From contig NZ_JARFTP010000002.1 of NCBI RefSeq assembly GCF_029167375.1, positions 1-64,000 on the forward strand: DNA of 64,000 bases, read 5' to 3'. Shown piece after piece: positions 1-7,857 of the stretch (position 1 is the stretch's first letter; the number at the start of each line of letters is the position of its first letter). The DNA comes from Tsukamurella sp. 8F (lineage in GTDB: Bacteria > Actinomycetota > Actinomycetes > Mycobacteriales > Mycobacteriaceae). Below the pieces are notes generated by a model, which saw only the letters and a program-made list of their open reading frames with translations, did no database searches and was not told the origin of the DNA. Position numbers and translations under genes: made by a program.

Positions 1-1095
1 GGCGCCCCCCCCCCCCCCCGCTCCCGCAGGTGGGAGTGGCGGCCGCAGCTGGCCCCGGGATCGCGTGTCGACGACGCCGTCGATCCCGAGGACCCGGCGG
101 CGGCCCTCGTCCGGCTCCGCTCGCGAGAGCACCGAAACCCGATCGAATACGGTTGCGACGGAGGCTATCTCACGTTCAGCTACGATCACGGTCTCGGCGA
201 CGGCCGTCTGCCGATGAACCTGCTCGCGTTGATGTCGCGGGCCGGTGGTAGCGCCGCGCCCGACTTCGGCGTCGAGGTGCGCGGGCCCGTGGTCCGGCGG
301 CTGGCGGGAGTGGCGCGCACCGAGCCCGTCGAGCTCGGGCGCGCGGTCGCGGCGATCGTCCGGCGCGACCGCGACGTGGGCCACCACCCGGTGGCGCGCA
401 CCGCGGTCGAGGTCGCGCGAGGCGTCCACATCGGCTCGGTCACGTCCGCCCCCGGGCTGCTGGCGCGTCTCGACGAGACCCGCCGCGCCCGTCGCCTGAG
501 CCGGGTCGCCGTCGTGACGCACTACGTGCAGCGCGGGCTGAGCGAGGCCGGCGTGCCGATGGCGGGCGAGGCCGAAGTCCTGGTCGATCTGCGCCGCGAC
601 GCAGGATGGCAGGGGCCGGGGACGCTGGCCAACCTGTTCTCCGTTGTGGCCGTTCCTGTTTCGGGGTCTATTGCCGACCTGGCGGCTGCACTCGCCCACG
701 ACACCGAGCCCGTGCGCGCGGTGCCGAGGTCGGCACTGTCGCTCGCTCTGCGCTACCCGCAGGCCCGGCGCATGCGACGAGCCTCCGCCGGCCGTCCGCC
801 CGCCGTGTCGCTCGGTCCCGACGTGCCGGTGCGCCTGACCGTCACGGACCTGAGCGGCGCGATCGCGCCTCGCGACGTCCAGTGGGCCGAGCCCGAGGCG
901 GGCCCGCCTGTGTTCGCGATCTCGATCCCGCCCGCGACGGGCGATCACCTCGCTCTCGGCATCACGGCGACCCGAGGGCACCTCCACTTGACGCTCACCG
1001 GCGTCGGCGACCGCTTCGACCGGAGCGGCCTGTGTGACGGCCTGGATCGTGCCCTCGCCGGGATCGCGGAATGGCTGGAGGCGAAGGCCCCGTGA
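1..1095 (+). CDS. Condensation-fold acyltransferase, 5' end missing
   Basis: The reading frame is open from the first base, so the N-terminus lies outside the window. Near residue 62 of the visible part is DHGLGDG, a variant of the HHxxxDG catalytic motif of NRPS condensation domains and PapA/WES-type acyltransferases; the second His and the DG are kept and the first His is Asp. The C-terminal third (VTDLSG, then a beta-rich stretch ending in an amphipathic helix) fits the second half of that fold. In an intact family member the motif sits near residue 120-140, so roughly 60-80 residues are missing. The stop overlaps the next glycosyltransferase start (GTGA), so the two are translationally coupled. 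I infer that it acylates a sugar or lipid of the polysaccharide made by this cluster. The substrate is unknown. Confidence 0.6.
   Translation, partial: GAPPPPRSRRWEWRPQLAPGSRVDDAVDPEDPAAALVRLRSREHRNPIEYGCDGGYLTFSYDHGLGDGRLPMNLLALMSRAGGSAAPDFGVEVRGPVVRRLAGVARTEPVELGRAVAAIVRRDRDVGHHPVARTAVEVARGVHIGSVTSAPGLLARLDETRRARRLSRVAVVTHYVQRGLSEAGVPMAGEAEVLVDLRRDAGWQGPGTLANLFSVVAVPVSGSIADLAAALAHDTEPVRAVPRSALSLALRYPQARRMRRASAGRPPAVSLGPDVPVRLTVTDLSGAIAPRDVQWAEPEAGPPVFAISIPPATGDHLALGITATRGHLHLTLTGVGDRFDRSGLCDGLDRALAGIAEWLEAKAP
5..19. repeat. 15-base poly-C tract inside the acyltransferase gene
   Basis: Fifteen consecutive C lie at the very edge of the window, read in frame as a run of prolines. A tract this long is prone to slipped-strand length change and also to sequencing or assembly error. 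Confidence 0.6.
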
Positions 1096-2213
1096 CGTCA
1101 CGCCTGCGCATCCTCCACGTCGTCACGCTGGCGTCACCCGACGGGGCGTTCGGCGGGCCTCTGACGGTCGCGCTCGCACAGGCCAGGGCCTTGGCGGACG
1201 CCGGACACGACGTCACGGTGGCCGCCGGGGCCCGGGGTTACACCGAACTGCCCGGCGAGCTGGGTGGTGTGCCGGCGGCGCTCTTCCCGGTCCGCCGCGT
1301 CGCCCCGATACCCGGCTTCGCGCCCCTGTGGCCGATCGGGATGCGCCGATGGTTGCGCGCGCGCCTCGCCGACTTCGACATCGTCCACGTCCACCTGGCT
1401 CGCGACCTGGTGACCATGCCCGCCGCACTGCTCGCACGGCGGATGGGCGTGCCCTACTGCGTGCAGACGCACGGCATGGTGGTGCCGGGCCGCCGCGCTT
1501 ACGCGCTGATCGATGCCCCGGTGACGCGGAGCGTGCTGGAGAGCGCGCGGACCGTGCTGGCCCTGTCCGCCGACGAGCGCGAACAGGTCGACGAGATCGC
1601 GCGGTCGAATGCGCGCATATCGTTGCTACACAATGGTATACGCGTATCCGAAGTGGCTCGATCACGCAGCGGTCGTCCGATGGCGGCGTTCCTGGCCCGG
1701 CTGCACCCGCGCAAGCGACCCGAGGTGTTCGCCGAGATCGCCCGTCAGCTGCTGGGCCAGGGAGTCGACGCCGACTTCGTGCTGTACGGGCCGCCGGAGG
1801 GCGCCGAGGGGGCCGTCGACGCCGTGATCGGAGCCGCGGGCGACGACGGTCGTCTGCGCCGCACCGGGGCGGTCGCTCCCGACCGCGTCGCTGAGACCCT
1901 CGCGGGTGCCGACGTCCTGATCGTCACCGCGGAACGCGAGCCCTTCGGCATGACCGTGCTCGAGGCCCTCGCCGTGGGAACCCCGGTGATCATGCGGTCC
2001 GACGGCGGCCTCGCCGACTTCGTCGAGCGCAGCGGCGCCGGCCTGGTGGTCGACGGCGATGTGGCCTCGTTCGCGGCGGCGACCGCGGCGCTTCTCGCGG
2101 ACCGCGAGGCGGCCGCGGCCATGGGCGCACGGGGACGCGAGGCCGTCGCGCAGGCGTACGGCATGGACGGCGTCGTGCGGATCCTCTCCCGTGCCTATGG
2201 AGGCGCCGGATGA
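1092..2213 (+). CDS. GT4-family glycosyltransferase
   Basis: This is a retaining GT-B glycosyltransferase of about 373 residues that would transfer a nucleotide-activated sugar to the growing repeat unit on the cytoplasmic side. The N-terminal Rossmann half opens with RILHVVTLASPDGAFGGP, the glycine-rich acceptor loop. The C-terminal half carries the GT4 E-x7-E signature in EREPFGMTVLEALAVGTPV near residue 280, followed by SDGGLADFV. An upstream ATG exists at 1071, but the GTG at 1092 overlaps the preceding TGA and follows GGAGG at 1077, so I chose it. The gene overlaps the next one by ATGA. Sugar specificity cannot be read from sequence. Confidence 0.85.
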   Translation: MTSRLRILHVVTLASPDGAFGGPLTVALAQARALADAGHDVTVAAGARGYTELPGELGGVPAALFPVRRVAPIPGFAPLWPIGMRRWLRARLADFDIVHVHLARDLVTMPAALLARRMGVPYCVQTHGMVVPGRRAYALIDAPVTRSVLESARTVLALSADEREQVDEIARSNARISLLHNGIRVSEVARSRSGRPMAAFLARLHPRKRPEVFAEIARQLLGQGVDADFVLYGPPEGAEGAVDAVIGAAGDDGRLRRTGAVAPDRVAETLAGADVLIVTAEREPFGMTVLEALAVGTPVIMRSDGGLADFVERSGAGLVVDGDVASFAAATAALLADREAAAAMGARGREAVAQAYGMDGVVRILSRAYGGAG

Positions 2214-2968
2214 GCCGTCTGATGCGCATCGGAACGCTCGTCGTCGTCGCGGTGGTCGCGGCGGCGGCCTGTGTGTGGGGTTTCACGCGCGGGGAGCCGA
2301 CTCCGCCGCCGGCGCGGTCCGTCGACCTCGACCTGTCGAAGCTGCCGGACGGCCCCGCGCCTGATCGGTTCGGTCCGGACGAGCCCGCGGCGTACTCGTG
2401 GAAGGGCGAGGGCGACGGTCTGCGGCCGCGCGTTCGTGGCGGGCGGCTGGAGACCGCGCCGCAGACGACCGGCGCTGCCGCCACGTACATGACGTCGCGC
2501 AGGTTGGGCGCGGGTATCGCCGAGATCGGGGCGCGCTGGGTCTTCGAGGCGCCCGTCCGCCCGAAGGGCGCCGCGGGGCGCGGGGCGATCGCCCTCGTGG
2601 TCTCCGACGCGATCGCCGACGGGGCGGCGCAACCGGCACCGCCGTTCGGCCTGCACCTGGTGGTCACGGCCGTCAATTGGAACCTGGCGGTGAAGGGACG
2701 CGACGCCGCACAGCCGCTGACCGTGATCGCTGCCGGCTCGTTCGCGTCGCCGTTGGCCGAGGACGGGCGGACGGCGAACGAGATCCGCGTCGGGATCCGA
2801 GGTACCACCGCAACGATCGAGCCGCCGGATGGAACCCGACGCGTCGTGACCGACGCGCGCATCGGCGCGTGGCGGGGCGGCCACGCGACGTTCGAGACGT
2901 ATGCCAACCACGGCGCATCGGATTCGCGCGGGGCCTTCGAGAGGGTGTGGGCACATGGCGAGCGGTAA
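2210..2968 (+). CDS. Secreted or membrane-anchored protein of the polysaccharide cluster
   Basis: I do not recognise a family with certainty. The protein has 252 residues and begins MSRLMR, then a hydrophobic segment (about residues 7-24) and a Pro-rich linker, so it should face outside. There is a Cys at the end of the hydrophobic stretch, but the preceding residues do not make a good lipobox. The remainder is beta-rich (FEAPVRPKGAAGRGAIALVV, GLHLVVTAVNWNLAVKG, NEIRVGIRGTTATIEPP) and looks like a jelly-roll, concanavalin-like carbohydrate-binding or lyase fold. It overlaps its neighbours at both ends (ATGA with the glycosyltransferase; 14 bases with the fusion gene), which places it in the same operon. 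A role in handling the exported polymer is inferred from position only. Confidence 0.6.
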   Translation: MSRLMRIGTLVVVAVVAAAACVWGFTRGEPTPPPARSVDLDLSKLPDGPAPDRFGPDEPAAYSWKGEGDGLRPRVRGGRLETAPQTTGAAATYMTSRRLGAGIAEIGARWVFEAPVRPKGAAGRGAIALVVSDAIADGAAQPAPPFGLHLVVTAVNWNLAVKGRDAAQPLTVIAAGSFASPLAEDGRTANEIRVGIRGTTATIEPPDGTRRVVTDARIGAWRGGHATFETYANHGASDSRGAFERVWAHGER

Positions 2969-5696
2969 GGTCCGGGTGCTGGCAGGCACGGTCGACCAGA
3001 TATTCTCCAGCGCCGGCAACGGTTTCATCCTGTATGCCCTGGCCGTCGTGTCCACGCTGGTCGAGTTCGGCGTCCTGGCGATGCTCTTCACCCTCGTCGC
3101 CGGCGCGGTGGGCGTGCTCCGCGGCGCACTGGGCACGCCCACCCTGCTGGCGTCGGACACCGAGCCGGAGCAGTTGCGCAGCGAGGGCCGGCACGCCGTC
3201 GCGGCAGCGATGTCCGTGGGGCTGTGCTGCGCCGCGGTCATCGCCGCGGTCTCCTGGTGTCTGGCCACTCCGAGCGGCTACATCCTTGCCGCTGCAACGC
3301 CTATCGTCCTCGCGCAGGACATCTTGCGATACGTGGCCATCGCGGTCGACCGCACGCCGGTCGCCACGGTATGGGACGGTATCTGGTGCGCCGGGGCCGT
3401 GGCAGTCTTCCTGGGCGGCGGCCTTATGCGCCACGTGTTCACCCCCGCCGTAGTGCTGACGGTATGGGCCGGGTTCGCGGCTGCCGCATTCCTCGGGCTC
3501 GCCGTCACGTTGGGAATCAGACCCCGGTTCGAGGGGATCATGCGTTGGGGCCGTACCGGTCTCGGCGACCGGCTGCGGTTCGGTGCTGACGCGGGCCTGG
3601 AGCAACTCGGGGTCCTGTTGCTGCTCGTGGCCGTCGCCGGCTTCATCGGCGCCGAGGCGTCAGGTGCGCTGCGCGGCGCGACGGCGGTTCTTGCGCCTGT
3701 GGCGATCCTGTCTGCCGCAGTGCCACTCGTGGTCATCCCGCAGGCTCGCCGCGGCGGCATGTCGGGACCGCGGACGTGGTCGCTGCTGGTCAAGACCGGG
3801 GCGCTCACATCGTTGCTCGGCTTGGCGGTGGGTGTCGCGGTGTGGGCCGTGCCGGAGCGTGTCGGAGCCCTGGTGCTCGGCGACACCTATCACACCGCCC
3901 GGCCGGTGATCCTGGTCATGGCCATCGAATACGCCGCATCGACATGGCTTTTCACGCTCTCCACCTACCTGCGCGCACGAGGGCGGAGCAGCGCGGTGCT
4001 GACGCTGAAGTCTGTGCACCTGGGGATCGCGCTGGTCGTGTGCACCGCCATCGCCGCGGCGGCGCGCAGCGCCGTGCCCGTGGCAGTCGGACTCGCGGTT
4101 GTGACGGCGGTACTGGCCCTCGCCGCTGCCGCGGTGATCCGCCCGTGGCGCGCGCCGCGCGGATCGAGCGTGGTGTCGGGCGGCCTCGCTGCGCGCAGGC
4201 CTCTGCCCGAAGCCGGCCCTGGGTGGCCTCATGTGTGGGCCGCGTGGACCGTCGTCGCACTCGGCGTGGTGGTGCCCGGGCTGTTGATCACCACGACGGC
4301 CCGGCCCGACGATCTGGTATGGCTGGGTCCGGCCGCCGTCGCGGCCGTCGCTGCGATCCGGTTCGGTCAGCTGGTCGGGAGAGGCGAGCGGCGGCTGTAC
4401 GAGATGACCTTCTGGGTGTTCACCTACGCGTTCATGGGGCTCGCGGCCCTGGCGCAGGTGCGCGAGCACTCCTGGCCGCTGACGGTGGCGCGGGCGGACT
4501 GGGGAACGGTCGGCCCGGCCACTGCCGTCGTCGGGCTCGGCGTGGCCGCGTTCCTCGCCGGGGCGGCGCTGGACCGGTGGCGCGAACGCAGCGGCCGGCC
4601 GAGCCGCACACGTGCGGCCGAGACCGGACCGCACGGCGGTATCGCCGACGATCTGTCGCACCGGCGCGTCATCGCCCTCGCCGTGGTCGCGATCCTGTTC
4701 AATCTCCTGTACCTCTCCCGCCTGGGATTCGGCCAGTTCCTGCTGACGCGCGAGCAGGCGTATGCGGGGTTCGTGGCAGTGTGGGGTCCGGGGCCGGTGG
4801 GCATCTTCGCGCGGTCGTTCGCCGGCATGGCGCTGCTCGTCTCGGTGGTGGCGCTCATCCGGCTGCGTCGTATCGCACGAGTCGCGCCCACGCCGCCGGG
4901 CCGTGGCGCGTCGGCGCTGACGATGACGCTGCTGATCGTGGCGCTCGTGCTGCTCGCGGACACCATGAACCCCGTGTCCAACGCGCGCTATCTTTCGGGG
5001 ACCGCGATCCTGGGTGTCCTCACCGCGCTCGGGTTCTTCTCCACGCGGCTGCGCTTCCGAGTGCTGGCGCTCAGCTTCGTGGGCGGGCTGGTGGTGTTGT
5101 TCCCGCTGGCCGACGCGTTCCGGTACACCCCGGGAGGCTCGGTGAAGGCATCGAATCCGTTGCAGTCGCTGCTGTCGCCCGACTACGACTCGTTCGCCCA
5201 GATCGGCAATGCACTGGTCGTCGCGGACCGCGACGGGATCGTCCCCGGTCGGCAGTTCCTGGGTGTCCTCCTCTGGTGGTTCCCCCGCTCGGTCTGGCCG
5301 GACAAGCCACTCGACACCGGCATCTACCTCGCACAGGCTCGCGGCTACCCGTTCACCAACCTGTCCGCCCCGTTGTGGTGCGAGGCGTTCCTCAACGGCG
5401 GCTGGATCTGCGTGCTGGTGGTCTTCCTCGTCCTCGGGTGGCTCTTCCGCCGGTGGGACCGCCGCATCGAGATGCAGATGCGTCTGGTGGGAATGCCCGG
5501 CGTGCTGGGCTGCATCCTGCCGTTCTACACGCTGATCCTCCTGAGAGGTTCTCTGCTGCAGGCGATGTCGTATCTCACGGTGATCATCGGCTGCCACCTG
5601 GCAGTCAAGCGGTATCACGGTCCGCCGGCGCGCCTGGTCCGCGGGTTGCCGGAGACTCTGGCGCCCGAGAGCGTGCCGATCGGGGTCCGGTCGTGA
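2955..5696 (+). CDS. Wzx-like flippase fused to Wzy-like polysaccharide polymerase
   Basis: This is a single 913-residue multi-pass membrane protein. Residues 1 to about 400 look like a polysaccharide flippase of the MOP/Wzx type, with about twelve hydrophobic segments starting AGTVDQIFSSAGNGFILYAL. After a short Arg-rich cytoplasmic linker (PWRAPRGSSVV), a second multi-pass half from about residue 420 to the end resembles oligosaccharide repeat-unit polymerases. The key match is LLWWFPRSVWPDKPLDTG near residue 773, the conserved periplasmic loop (FIPRSxWPxKP) of that family. An ATG at 2901 exists, but the ATG at 2955 gives a normal flippase N-terminus. The gene lies between the secreted protein and an SGNH hydrolase with overlapping ends. 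Wzx and Wzy are normally separate proteins; no internal stop or frame change separates the halves here. Confidence 0.75.
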   Translation: MASGKVRVLAGTVDQIFSSAGNGFILYALAVVSTLVEFGVLAMLFTLVAGAVGVLRGALGTPTLLASDTEPEQLRSEGRHAVAAAMSVGLCCAAVIAAVSWCLATPSGYILAAATPIVLAQDILRYVAIAVDRTPVATVWDGIWCAGAVAVFLGGGLMRHVFTPAVVLTVWAGFAAAAFLGLAVTLGIRPRFEGIMRWGRTGLGDRLRFGADAGLEQLGVLLLLVAVAGFIGAEASGALRGATAVLAPVAILSAAVPLVVIPQARRGGMSGPRTWSLLVKTGALTSLLGLAVGVAVWAVPERVGALVLGDTYHTARPVILVMAIEYAASTWLFTLSTYLRARGRSSAVLTLKSVHLGIALVVCTAIAAAARSAVPVAVGLAVVTAVLALAAAAVIRPWRAPRGSSVVSGGLAARRPLPEAGPGWPHVWAAWTVVALGVVVPGLLITTTARPDDLVWLGPAAVAAVAAIRFGQLVGRGERRLYEMTFWVFTYAFMGLAALAQVREHSWPLTVARADWGTVGPATAVVGLGVAAFLAGAALDRWRERSGRPSRTRAAETGPHGGIADDLSHRRVIALAVVAILFNLLYLSRLGFGQFLLTREQAYAGFVAVWGPGPVGIFARSFAGMALLVSVVALIRLRRIARVAPTPPGRGASALTMTLLIVALVLLADTMNPVSNARYLSGTAILGVLTALGFFSTRLRFRVLALSFVGGLVVLFPLADAFRYTPGGSVKASNPLQSLLSPDYDSFAQIGNALVVADRDGIVPGRQFLGVLLWWFPRSVWPDKPLDTGIYLAQARGYPFTNLSAPLWCEAFLNGGWICVLVVFLVLGWLFRRWDRRIEMQMRLVGMPGVLGCILPFYTLILLRGSLLQAMSYLTVIIGCHLAVKRYHGPPARLVRGLPETLAPESVPIGVRS

Positions 5697-6517
5697 GGCG
5701 CATGTGGCCGGTGGCGGCCGTCGCGCTACTGCTGGTCGTCGCCGGGATCTCGGCGGCGGTCGGCTGGCACCGGGCGACCGGGACCCCCGGTCGCGTCGCC
5801 GCAACCGCCTCCGACCAGGTGCAGCGCGCGAGCTCGGTCCTGATAGTGGGCGACAGCTTCGTCGGCGGCACGGGCGACCCCTCCTTCCCGGTCTACCCCG
5901 AGCTGCTCGGAGAGTTGATGGGCTGGAACGTGCGTGTGGACGGTGTCGGTGGCAGCGGATTCATGCCGCAACTCGACGCCGGAGGACGTCGGCCGCCGGG
6001 CGGCCGCCGGGCGCCGCTGATCGAGCGCCTGCCCGCAGACCAGCGGCACTACCGCCCCGACGTCGTGTTGGTGGATGCTGGCCGCAACGACCTGGGAAGG
6101 GTTCCATCGCAGGTGATTCCGTACATCGACGACTATTTCGAGCGCCTGCGGGCGGCCTTTCCGCAAGCGCGGATCGTCGCCCTGATCCCTACATACGCCA
6201 CCGACCGGGAGGCTACCAACCTGCCCGCGCTCCGCGCGGCGATCACTGGCGCCGTCCGTGGCTACCAGGGTCTCGTGATCGACCCGGCTGCGCAGCACTG
6301 GTACGACCGTGCCGATCTGCGATCGCTGCTGGGGCCGGACGACGTGCACTTCAACGGGGCCGGCAATCGCTACTACGCGCGCCGGATCGCAGATGCGCTG
6401 CGCAGCGCCGGATTCGGTGTCGGGACGCAGGGTGGTGCCGCGGCACATGGTGGACCGATAACGACGGGAGACGGAGTGGGAGCGAGTACCGCGGCCGGGA
6501 CGGGGGCCGGCGGATGA
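5693..6517 (+). CDS. Membrane-anchored SGNH/GDSL hydrolase
   Basis: The protein has 274 residues with an N-terminal signal anchor (MWPVAAVALLLVVAGI), so the catalytic domain faces outside. The SGNH blocks are all visible: GDSFVGG with the nucleophile Ser near residue 54, GVGGSG with the oxyanion Gly, GRNDLG with the block III Asn near residue 131, and DDVHFNG with the catalytic Asp-His pair near residue 216. Such enzymes remove or transfer O-acyl groups on exopolysaccharides. With an acyltransferase at each end of the locus, a role in trimming polymer O-acylation is a reasonable inference. The GTG at 5693 overlaps the preceding TGA; ATG 5702 is the alternative start. The C-terminal tail is Gly/Ala/Thr-rich and probably disordered. 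Confidence 0.8.
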   Translation: MRRMWPVAAVALLLVVAGISAAVGWHRATGTPGRVAATASDQVQRASSVLIVGDSFVGGTGDPSFPVYPELLGELMGWNVRVDGVGGSGFMPQLDAGGRRPPGGRRAPLIERLPADQRHYRPDVVLVDAGRNDLGRVPSQVIPYIDDYFERLRAAFPQARIVALIPTYATDREATNLPALRAAITGAVRGYQGLVIDPAAQHWYDRADLRSLLGPDDVHFNGAGNRYYARRIADALRSAGFGVGTQGGAAAHGGPITTGDGVGASTAAGTGAGG

Positions 6518-7857
6518 GGCGGGGCCTGGTGACGATCCGGGGACGCGTGGCGAGCGCGGCGGCGGTGGTCGCGGTGTGCGCCGCCGCGGGTGCCGCGGTC
6601 GGCGGCGTGGCGACCGCGCTGTGGCCCCCGAGGTACGACGCCACGACGCGTGTGATGCTGGCGACACCGGAGTGGAACGACTCCAGCGCGGTGCCGAGCG
6701 CGCAGGCGGCTTCGAGCGCATCCTCGTACGGCGACGAGTTCACGCAGCAACGCATGGCCACATACCTCGAGCTCGCGACCTCGACCACGGTTCTGGGCCC
6801 CGCCGCATCCACCGTCGGTCTGTCCGGCGCCCCGGCCCTGTCCGGTGCCGTGACGGTGCGCCTGGTGCCCGATACGGTCATGCTCGACGTGCGCGCGGAG
6901 GACGGCGACCCGCAGCGTGCGGCGGACATCGCCAACGCGGTCGCGCGCCGCTTCGCCGCGGTCGTCCGCGACGTCGAGCGGCCCACCGCCGATGCGATCG
7001 CCCCGGTTCAGCCGGTCGTGGTCACCCCGGCGACGGCGGCCGCCCGCGCCGTGTCTCCGGATCCGGCGGTGTTGCTCACCACGGGGGCGGCGATCGGCGC
7101 GGCCGCCGGCCTAACGATCGCGGTCTCGCGGCGGAGGGGGCTTGCGGCCAGATGGGCAGGCGGCACCCAGGTGGTCGAGACATCCGGCGCCGAGCTGCCC
7201 GTGCTCGGGTCGGTGCCCGGCGACACCCCGGTCGTGTTCGACGCCTGTCCGGTGGTACTCGGGGACGCGGCGCAGGCTGTACGTGCCACTCGTGCAAAGG
7301 TTCTCACGGCCGCTCGAGAACACGGCGCGCACGTTCTCGCCGTCACGGCACCCACCGCCGACGTGTCCGCATCCGGAGCCGCGGCGCTCCTAGCGGCTGC
7401 CGTGTCCGAGACGGCGAGGTCGGCTGCGGTGATCGATGCGTCCGGCCTCGTAGCATCCTGGGGCGGGGAGGAGCTCTCGGCCGCGGGCGGCGCCCACGCC
7501 GACCTAGAGCTGGGGTGCTGCGGCCGCGTCGGCGCCTACCGCGTGCCCCCGGCAGACGCGGGTCGGATCGCCGTCGGCGGCGCCGAAGTAGGCGCTGTGA
7601 TCGAGAGGGCCGCGCGCCGTTTCGATCTGGTGCTCGTCGTGACCGAGCCTTGGGACTCGGGCCCGGGCGCCGTCGACGTCCTGGCGCACGCACAGGCACA
7701 TGTGCTCGTGGCGGTGGCCGACACCGACCCCCGCGACCTCGACGCTGCCGCAACCGGACTCGCAGCCGATCACGCCACGCTTCTGGGGGTCGTGATCGCG
7801 GACCGCCCAGCCGATTCGCCCCATACATCCTTCGTGAGGACGGAGACACCTCGATGA
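6514..7857 (+). CDS. Wzz-like polysaccharide co-polymerase with a dead kinase-like domain (1)
   Basis: The protein has 447 residues and the Wzz/CapA architecture: a first transmembrane helix at about residues 12-35, an extracellular domain with PPRYDATTRVML and FTQQRMATYLELATS, and a second helix near residues 190-207 (PAVLLTTGAAIGAAAGL). A cytoplasmic domain that aligns by eye with BY-kinases follows. In active kinases this part begins VTSxxPGEGKT (Walker A); here it reads VTAPTADVSASG, with no GKT/S, and the Walker A' Asp motif is reduced to VIDASG. No Tyr-rich tail is visible. It should therefore set chain length without phosphotransfer, or serve as a structural partner. It overlaps both neighbours by ATGA and is followed by a paralogue of the same design. 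Confidence 0.75.
   Translation: MRRGLVTIRGRVASAAAVVAVCAAAGAAVGGVATALWPPRYDATTRVMLATPEWNDSSAVPSAQAASSASSYGDEFTQQRMATYLELATSTTVLGPAASTVGLSGAPALSGAVTVRLVPDTVMLDVRAEDGDPQRAADIANAVARRFAAVVRDVERPTADAIAPVQPVVVTPATAAARAVSPDPAVLLTTGAAIGAAAGLTIAVSRRRGLAARWAGGTQVVETSGAELPVLGSVPGDTPVVFDACPVVLGDAAQAVRATRAKVLTAAREHGAHVLAVTAPTADVSASGAAALLAAAVSETARSAAVIDASGLVASWGGEELSAAGGAHADLELGCCGRVGAYRVPPADAGRIAVGGAEVGAVIERAARRFDLVLVVTEPWDSGPGAVDVLAHAQAHVLVAVADTDPRDLDAAATGLAADHATLLGVVIADRPADSPHTSFVRTETPR

Noticed and set aside
2901-2954. Start of the flippase-polymerase at ATG 2901
   Set aside because: The added 18 residues are shadow sequence of the preceding gene; ATG 2955 begins a normal flippase N-terminus.
3660-5804. 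Very long minus-strand open frame (714 codons) opposite the flippase-polymerase gene
   Set aside because: Its protein is an Arg/His/Gln-rich string with no recognisable fold, as expected from the complement of high-GC codons. The plus-strand frame has clear membrane helices and family motifs.
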